DNA from: Opisthorchis felineus
Taxonomy: Eukaryota; Platyhelminthes; Trematoda; Opisthorchiida; Opisthorchiidae
DNA: 64,000 nucleotides
Assembly: GCA_004794785.1 (NCBI GenBank)
Contig: SJOL01005655.1
Location: 137,154-201,153, forward strand
Reading direction: 5' to 3'
The notes below the pieces were generated by a model. The model saw only the letters and a list, made by a program, of their open reading frames with translations, made no database searches and had not been told where the DNA came from. This document shows, piece by piece, positions 56,200 through 64,000 of the stretch. Made by a program: the position numbers and the translations under genes. Positions within the stretch are counted from its first letter, which is position 1. Each line of letters opens with the position of its first letter.

Positions 56200-59050
56200 T
56201 TTGAATATGGGTTTTCATCCAGTCGACACGATGTCCACAAATTTACTGCAAAATTCAACCGGGAGGAAGCGCAACACCCATGACACACAAGTGTGCACAG
56301 AAAAAATGTCGCAGCCGAAATTCAAAAAGCAGCACCCGAAACGGCGGGCCCGACTGTTGACCACTATGCCATGGCGCCCGCCACTGACTTGCCGAAAATA
56401 GACACGAATACGTTTGACGGTAATCCTTTAGGATTTTGGAGGTTTATGAAAGTTTCCCAAGTGAGCGTCGCTTGTCGACTACTTGACAAGCGTAACATAT
56501 TGATGTACCTTCTCTACTGTTGCTGTGAGGAGGCGAAAGAAGCCAAAGTACTGCGTACAGCCACAGCCGGAGGGTAGGTACTGCATAAAGGTGTGCTATG
56601 ACTAAGTGTTCCCGGTTTTATCGAAGGCAACGCGCATCTGACCAGGAATTTACCGTTCGATGCCTTGGAGCCTAACATGCTCAATGCTTATCCGGAGGCG
56701 TCAAAAATCTATTTGAACCGGAGGAGTGAAAGTGCCTGAGATGGGTCAGCAATTGTCAAGTTCCCATCTGCTGCCTCTGCCCAGTCAGCTCTACAGGAGT
56801 GCGTGACACTAAAGGGCTGGCCACTCTTTGGGAGTCAGTTCTTTTGAGAAATTCTCACGGAAAATACATCAGTGCAGAAAAAACGACACAAGGTTAACCA
56901 AGCACGGCCAAACCATCCGAAAGTTCCTAGGCTCCCCCTCAAGTTGGCAGTGGTTCTGAAAGGGAGGACAAAGGCGACGGCGAGGAGTTAGATGCTGACG
57001 TCCAAATAAAATGCAAGACTGGAATAAGCAAAATCTAAAGATGCTCTGAAGAAGAGAGAACCAGCCAGTGAAATCTAGGAGGATAAAAATTGCAGTGAGG
57101 AGGATGGGGTTGATGACGACGACGATAAAGGTGAGAGCATCTGATTCAGAAGAGGGGATAGAGGATGCCAGCAATGATGGGATACCGGTGGGAAAGACGC
57201 AAAAAATGGTAATTCCACTCCATTCAAAAAACCAACTCGGAAACCAGGACAGAATATGCCGTGGCTCCACCTGGAAGGGGAAGCATAGCTTTACTTCTCA
57301 GTGGGCGGAGGCCTCAGTGGAAGAGGTCGCGGTTGCCCCAATCGTGGAGGTCACAATGGCTGTTTCAGAAGTCTAAGATAAAGTCGCTGGTAGCCACGTG
57401 GACGTTCTAGACGTTTAGTTGCACGGCCCAGCCTTTATACAAAACCCGGAGCACATATGGCCGAAATCAAATGTTAAATGTCTTGCCGACGATATACTTG
57501 TCCTCAAGGTTAAAGAGTCAAAAGTTCTGAACATTGCCTTGGAAGAATTAGCATTTGACCGACTGCTCTCTCACTATTCTTCATGGACTGGAATGGAACG
57601 AGCCATAGTATGGATGACACCATTCAAATTGTGCCTCCGTGTAAAGTCAAACAAAAAACAGAAGTCTTTGCTCTCACTTAGCACCCGGCCGCTTGATGAA
57701 CGGAGAGCAGCAGAATATTCAATATTGCAATGCGTACAACGGCACGCCTTTAGGCAGTTATATAATAACCACACCGGTGAGTCACGTTCCTTTGAAACCC
57801 ACAATTTGAAGTCCGCTGTCTTCTTACGTTAACTTTCTCCATTACGTGTCGGATGAGGGCTGCAGAATAGTGGTTCGTCTCAATCTCGCAGACTTCTTAC
57901 CATGCTTGCTAGTCGAAATCCCTTGATACACTGCTTGATTAGATGCTACCGTGAGCTGAAAGAACATATGGGTACGTCCCTTGTTCTAGCTGTTATGCAT
58001 AAGAAATTTTGGGTTATCAAAGGGGCAGCCGCAGTTAAAGGGCTTGTAGAAGGTCTTTGTCATGTCATGCAAGGTAGGTAAAGCCAGCGGAACAGTTGAT
58101 GTCCTCCTTACCAGCCTTTTTGTACGCGACGAACGACAGTCTAGGAGGCGATACGGATGTATCTTCTCCTATCTGAAGACTCGTACACTTCATACGGAGG
58201 TAACTCGCTCCTTATCGATTGGCTCCTTTGTTATGGCACTTCCTTGTTTTGTTAACCGCCACGGTTCACAAAATAAATGTGGTGATGAAGAAAGTAACTT
58301 CGATAGAACCGAACCAGAACTTCGGCAGTTTCTGAATCTGCTAAATTGTAACCCCGTTAACAAGAAGATACTAGCCCAAGGGATCAAGTGGCACTTTAAT
58401 CCACCTAATAGCAGTCACTGCGGAGAAGCACGTGACCGTCGGATGAAATCTATCCGCCGAGTGCTGAGTGGGGTCTCCTGCAAGCAAGTGTTAACTGGAG
58501 AAACTTTGTCTGCTTTCCTCACTGACGTGGGGCTTATTTTACATAACCGTTCACTGGAAACCGTCGTCGATGATCCAGACTCGTTAGATGTGCTGAGGTC
58601 GAGTTACTTGTTATTATTACGGGGACAGCTTCATCTATCAGGTGACGTGATCAATATACACGACAGGTATGCCCGAATTTGAGGAGAGGGGCAAGCGTTG
58701 GCCGATACTGTTTGGTGTCAATGGTTGAGGGAGTATATCCCGCTTCTATGGTAACGACGCAAGTGGATTCGAAACCGTCGAGATTGTTTATTTGGAGACT
58801 TTGTATTATTCAGCGACGAAAAAATACAAACCGCGAGGAGATTGGGAGGAGGGCATCATAGTGGACGCCAAGCCTTGTAGTGATGGCCATATTCAGGAAG
58901 TGCTAGTCAAGACTACCTCGGGTAAGGTTAAGCGTAATATACGTCGCATCTGCATGATGGAAGGAGTAAAATACACCTGGCTGCTCACCCACAATGGGTG
59001 CATGCTCCGGTTTGAGGGAGGCGTTTGTGGCTAGAGCAATTGTACCATTC
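56200..59050 (+). mobile_element. BEL/Pao LTR retrotransposon remnant
   Basis: Pieces in order: a gag-like segment (PKIDTNTFDGNPLGFWRFM at about 56390-56450, typical of BEL/Pao gag), a degraded stretch, and an RNase H-to-integrase linker (SHYSSWTGMERAIVWMTPFK and ETHNLKSAV, 57569-57825). The integrase follows: KFWVIKGAAAVKG near 58003, RRYGCIFSYLKTR near 58149, IKWHFNPPNSSH near 58384. A C-terminal part runs to about 59030. Protease and RT are not recognisable. Many stops and frame changes; not functional. Confidence 0.8.
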
Positions 59051-59436
59051 TCGTTGATCTCATCTTTGCATGCGGTGGATTGAGTTTGTAGATCAGGAAA
59101 AGTCATGCTGGCTTTCGGGACAGTGTTTAATTTTTTCTAATATTCTTACTGTGTACGACATAATTCCTCCTTCTTGTTGTTTCCGATTTGCGTCTATACC
59201 AGCTTTCTCGCTTTTGACCTGAACGTAAACCTTTCTTCGACCTTGTCATCGCAAGTTTCGTTTTAATCAACACGTGGATTCCGCTTTCCTGTTGCCAAGT
59301 CCCTTTGAGTCGGAGCAGACTTTGGGACCCCATTAGGAATTAGCAGCTCCTAAACTGGTGTATAAATGAAAGCGTCATCCCACGATTTGAGATTTATACG
59401 ATTTTCTTACTTATTATTGTATTAATTGCGTCCCAT

Positions 59437-59535
59437 ATGTTGATAAACCTCCAGTTTGACTATTTGAATTTTGTTTTTTCGCGCGTAACTCAACGTGGCC
59501 CAACTGACTGCTTGAAACAACCTATACCACTGACG
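59437..59535 (+). repeat. Possible 3' LTR remnant
   Basis: Direct-repeat partner of 52966-53062, starting TGTTGATAAACCTCC. It lies about 400 bases after the end of the integrase-like coding. Confidence 0.4.
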
Positions 59536-60950
59536 CTCGCAATGCGTTATACGCTATTCACCGCAAGTCATTCTATGCCATTCTGCTTGCTGATTGTGCC
59601 CCAGCCAAATTCGTTTCTTTCATTAATTCACGATACTTACACACAGGGTTTCCTGTCCAAGTCTACGAGGAACAGATCTTCAAAGTCGATCTCCCCTATG
59701 GTATTACGCAAGAATGTCCCCACGGTCGGAGTTTTTCAACCTTCATGTAGGTGGACACTGCGACAGGCACCGGAGGTTTAGTCTTGCGGCCAATTTAGCA
59801 CGAGCAACTGCATTCCCAACCCCTTATATCCCGGCGGGTTCAGCCCACTTGATAAAGGCTTACATGTTTGAGCTGTTCTTTATTAGGAAAGCTAGTATGC
59901 AGGACTCACCATGAGTGCAGTCAACAAAAACAAGACTAATCCCGTGTTTCGAAAAGTACTCAACATGTTACACTTCGCACGGATGATGAAATAAGATGGG
60001 TTACTGCGTTTTTATTCTGTTCTACTGTTCCACGATATTTCTTAGCATGGCCATTCGTGTAGGCTACCAGATGACCTTGCCCGTGCGTCCTCGCCGCTCA
60101 GTATTTGCACAATGGAATTGATTTCTCGAAAGCTACGACATTTTCAGGGTTGCCACTTCATAGTGTAAAATGTCTATGTATGATGAATTATTATGCAAAT
60201 TACCTATATAGGTGATTTGTATAAGCGAGTGAATCATCAAGGTCCTCAAACCCCACCGACTGTGGATACGTTGCCTAATGTGATATAATATCGCGGATTG
60301 CGGATAAAATAAATCACTTACAATGGAAGAAATTTGCGGACAGTTTTGCAGCTGATATAATTTGTTGAACATTCTAGAATCTACATGGCCCTTGTGGATG
60401 CAAAATATGCGGGGGTGCCACTCCTGTACATAATTTTTGCCCGGTAATTGCTATTACGAGTTTAAATCGCGGAAGCCACATTCAATATTACCAGAAAAAT
60501 CGTACAGGCTTGCTGTTAAACGGCAGAGTGTTCCATTATAACTTGGAGAATATGCTAAAACGACCATGATGTTGATCATAGCGGATGGCTGAACGAACCT
60601 AGCTTGCGCACAAGACTAACATGCGGCTAGGGGTCCACGATGCCTAATCAACTAGCCACCTACGTCGAACGCGCCCATCCATCTCTACTGGCGTGAAGGC
60701 TTAAATTAGACGACATGAAAAGTTGAATTGTATTGGTCGTTTTGGTGAGTACACACTTCCTGCCGAGAAGCATATGGCCTTCTTCGTGTGGAGCGTTCAC
60801 TGAGCTACTGACGTCCTGAAATAAGAGGAAGATAGAAGTTAGGTTATCGAAATATCGCTATGAGGCAGGCGGTTAGCAAACTGGGAGCAATACTTGCCCA
60901 ATACTTGGAGCACTACAGCGGCTACAATGTCGCAGAGGCTTGTTTACACA
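59536..60950 (+). other. 1.4 kb with little recognisable content
   Basis: The only recognised piece is 60093-60135 (GCTCAGTATTTGCACAATGG and following), which matches the inner arms of the palindrome at 63337-63979. A small perfect palindrome around ACCTATATAGGT lies near 60203. Confidence 0.5.
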
Positions 60951-62900
60951 ACGCCATCTTCAGCGGCTAATTCGCATGCCTACTGACTATAACCCTCGAG
61001 ATGTACGTGACTTACATGAAATGCTTGAGGTTTCATTAACAGACTGTCTGGAGCTAATGGGCCACACGAAATCACCTTCGTCTCTTTCATCTAGCTGGCG
61101 CTCTATATCGTTAGTCGTGGTAGCCAGACATTTACTCACGGCTGTCAGGTAGTTCTTCCTCGGACCAGAAAATATGGACAGACGCAGGCTTCCGGGACAC
61201 ACTGTGCTGGAATTCTGTGCTTCGGCCCTGGTCAACATCATAAGGCGCCTTCTTTGCTGACCGGTTGGCAAGAACACCTTTGCGTTTTTTGGACGGGTCG
61301 GGGGCCAAGAACCAAAAATAAACTTTTCTCTTGTAGACTCAACTTTGAGATAAGCTTGAAGAGCATCACCGCACAGCGGGCAAGGTTCACCATCACAGCA
61401 GTTGGCGTGATATGATACGCGATTCGTGGTTCCTCTGGGTTCCAGCCCCTGAGGCTTATCCACCACTCGGTTCACTTGTTTACGCAGGCGTTCAAAGCTG
61501 TCTGCGCTTGTTTGGGAACAAGTGTAAGGGGTACACCTTTTACCAGTAGTTTGTAATCCGACAGACGCTGTTGGTGGATAGGGAAGCAACCTGAGATAAA
61601 GGTCTGTGAAGAATAGTTCTTACTGCTTGGAATCGACTGATCGCTAAATACAGAAAACAAACAGACGCAGGGGAGCCACATCTCCTGGTAAAAGGGGCAT
61701 GTGCATTCTCCAGCACAGGTGTCAACCATTTGGAAGCACTTGGGTGTTAACAACATGAACTATAAGTTAGTTACCGTAGGTTAACCTCACCTTGTTTGTT
61801 GCAACACCATGAGAGTGCAGCCTTGGGGGTCGCGGTTCCAAGTGCCTCAAAACGAGGGAACATGCATACGTAGTCATTCAACAGACCGCGTTCAGAACGT
61901 AGCCGTCGCTTTCCAGGATTTCCCGTCGGCCGTAGTGATACGACGTATGCATCTCAAATTCCAGCATGAGCTACTCGGCGTGCCGGGACACCTTTTGTAT
62001 GGCATGCTCCAGTGTGTCGGACTGGTGCACCCGGTTTTTAAGGTGATCATTGGCACTCTCTAGATAGTTGTTGTTCACATTACCAAAGTGAACCATCCCG
62101 GATTGTGCGTGTACAGCCCATTTTCGGGTGGTGAACAACCGGTGGGCGTAAAGTAAGAGACGAATTGCGGGTAGGTGCGGCGCAGTATTTGCAAACCTTG
62201 CCGAAATCTGTATGCTCGTAATATTATTGACAAAAAACCTACTGTACCGCATTATCCAAGCCGGACATGCGGTTGAATATATGCCGGCTGTTCGCAGAGT
62301 GTGTCTGTGACCAAAAATACATGGGTGTTATATGATACATAAGTGCTTTCTGATAGCTTTTTTTATTATGAAAGTAGCACGACATGGCGTCGTAGCCAAA
62401 CACTACACTTGTAGCCCGCACTTGTGCCGCCAACTTGTCCAAGAAGAAAGTCTTCGCCTGATATTGCCCCCATCATTTCCCTGAATAAGCCGAGCAGTTT
62501 ACGCATAGGGACAAACTGTTCGCTTTCCACGAATGCACACATAATCGGACGGCCAGTGACCATTCCATTCGTGATCAGGAAATTATACAGTTTGTATCTA
62601 CAGGCTGGATATTGAATGCATTAAAAAACCTACCCAAGACCGTTTGTCGCGTGCGTTCCGTCGACGTTTACCACATCTGGAAAGCATCGAAACAACGCTA
62701 CTTGCTACCATCTGGACAAGCATATGTGGCTATAGTGACCTTCCCCTTACTGCTGCACAAGCGCTCGTCCGGTCTCCCGAAGTTTTGCCAGGACCGAAGG
62801 CATATCCTCTGCCACAATAAAACCCAACTATGCGGCGCCTACTCAACAGAACCGGTCGACACTTCCGGCGGTAGTTGTATTTTTCTTGAGTGCTGAGGAT
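60950..62900 (-). mobile_element. Mutator-like (MULE) transposase remnant with SWIM motif
   Basis: On the minus strand: VDGTHAT near 62668 (first catalytic D region), GRPIMCAFVESEQFVPMRKL near 62550, MDKLAAQVRATSVVFGYD (62442 onward), KWAVHAQSGMVHFGN and YLESANDHLKNRV (62130-62040), then a SWIM-type zinc motif GECTCPFYQEMWLPCVCLF (61714-61658), where the last ligand is Cys instead of His. A 200-codon C-terminal frame follows (61589-60987). Frames shift several times, so it is inactive. Confidence 0.75.
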
Positions 62901-63336
62901 GCCGCCGAATTCATCGGCATATCATCATACCATATTATATGTATCATATCATCATATGGAATCCTTTAGGGCTTTCAGGATTCGACTTGGTAAAGAGTAG
63001 AAAAAAGTGGTTGCAGAACTACTGAAGGTGGCGCAATAAAGGTGTTTTTAAAAAAGTATTTTTCGGGCCCATTGGAGAAGGTAAAACATATTTTCTCTCC
63101 TGGTTATTCATTTTGCTCCAGTATGGTTCTCCACTGTTGCTTTCAATCATCCTCAACCTCGATTGTGACCACGTATTGAGTGTTTAAGTGGTTATTCTGC
63201 AGGCCAGTTTTTTCGCTGAGCTGGGCAATTTGACTGCAAACGTTTTCTCACCAAGCGGAGTGACATCACCACTGCGTTGTTGGGGTGTGTGGGCGGCCCC
63301 TTGGCCGCCCAATGCTCCTAGCTGCAAAGCCTTTGC
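62901..63336 (+). other. Spacer between MULE remnant and palindrome
   Basis: Contains an ATCATAT-rich patch (62920-62960). No gene recognised. It may be the 5' flank of the minus-strand MULE copy. Confidence 0.4.
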
Positions 63337-63979
63337 GAATAAAATAAAAATTTTGCGCCAAAATGTTGCACTTTGTTGCATATATGCTCATACCAAAAAC
63401 CATTTTAATCTATCCTTGCATTTTTGCAGATTACCAAATTTCATTGTCCACTGAGGCAACCATACCTCTGGCGGAAAGTTTTGGTGGAATATTTCCTAGC
63501 ATCACAGGAACCCCGGGATGCCTAGATGGGATTCAAAAGTTTGGATTGGTATTCTTAACTCAGTTGTCTGCCTATTTTAGTTAATCAGGGGCACGTCAGA
63601 GCTTTCAAAAATTCAATTCTATTGTGCGAATACTGAGCGCCGGTGTGTAGTTGAACATAGCGATTGATCGGTGGTAGTTTGCGCTCAGTATTCGCACAAT
63701 GCAATTGAATTTCGAAACCACGACGTATCTCTGATGGACTAAAATGGACAGGAAATGGAGTTCAGAATACCAGTCCATACTTTTGAGCCACATCTACGCA
63801 TCTCGGGGTCCCAGTGATGCAAGGAAATTATTCCACCAGGATTTTTCCGCCAGAGGTATGATTGCTTCAGTGGACAATGAAATTTGGTGAGCTGCAAATA
63901 TATGAACGTAGATTAGGGTTATTTTTGGCTTGAGCACATACGAAACACAATGCAACATTCTGGAGCAAAATGATTTATT
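63337..63979 (+). repeat. Long near-palindrome (fold-back, ~300-bp arms)
   Basis: Arms 63337-63640 and 63681-63979 are inverted copies around a 40-bp spacer. The innermost 20 bases, ATTGTGCGAATACTGAGCGC and its complement, are perfect. The outer ends carry the TGCAACATT motif shared with 45780-46172. It lies on the 5' side of the minus-strand MULE remnant and may be its terminal inverted repeat structure. Confidence 0.8.
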
Positions 63980-64000
63980 CCACACGGAAAGGTTTGGCAG

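Noticed and set aside
1..64000. CRISPR arrays, bacterial operons, rRNA genes
   Set aside because: No regularly spaced repeats, no Shine-Dalgarno-led gene strings and no rRNA-like sequence were seen; the window is eukaryotic.

Overview
The window looks like animal nuclear DNA from a flatworm, most likely a trematode (fluke). This rests on a multi-exon gene with kilobase introns, and on fragments of Penelope-like, RTE/CR1-like, BEL/Pao and Mutator-like elements together with tRNA-derived SINEs and hammerhead-ribozyme repeats, a mix typical of fluke genomes. The species cannot be named from the sequence alone.

Bases 1-43524 (+ strand) hold one host gene, the 3' five-sixths of SNRNP200/Brr2, the U5 snRNP RNA helicase. 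Fourteen exons can be joined at GT-AG sites with consistent phase into an open frame of 1,851 residues ending at TGA 43522-43524; roughly the first 350 residues lie upstream. Both helicase cassettes and both Sec63-type units are present. The N-terminal cassette has intact motifs. The C-terminal cassette keeps its Walker A but has a changed motif II (DNLH) and a reshaped motif V.

The introns are filled with old mobile elements. Intron 1 carries two ribozyme-bearing fold-back repeats: one with a complete-looking hammerhead (1698-1740) and one with a tRNA-like core between two divergently oriented hammerheads (2484-2528 minus, 2666-2710 plus). Intron 4 has a minus-strand non-LTR fragment. Intron 5 has a Penelope-like element between ~210-bp inverted repeats that carry decayed hammerhead-like motifs. 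Introns 7 and 8 have non-LTR fragments. Intron 11 (9.1 kb) has a near full-length but dead non-LTR element ('family A') between two internally deleted members of a second family ('family B'). Intron 13 has a tRNA-derived SINE.

From 43525 to 64000 I recognise no host gene. In order there is a probable 3' UTR, a decayed relative of the first ribozyme repeat, a family B remnant, inverted repeats and a Mutator-like transposase remnant (45.8-47.7 kb), about 4.5 kb with little recognisable content, a minus-strand CR1/jockey-like remnant (53.4-55.8 kb) next to a plus-strand BEL/Pao remnant (56.2-59.05 kb) possibly bracketed by short LTR remnants, a minus-strand Mutator-like transposase remnant with a SWIM motif (60.95-62.9 kb), and a ~640-bp near-palindrome (63337-63979). 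All element coding regions are broken by stops or frameshifts.

The most unusual feature is the clustering of several self-cleaving ribozyme motifs, in different repeat contexts, inside the introns of a core spliceosome gene. All homology statements come from recognising families by eye, not from database searches.
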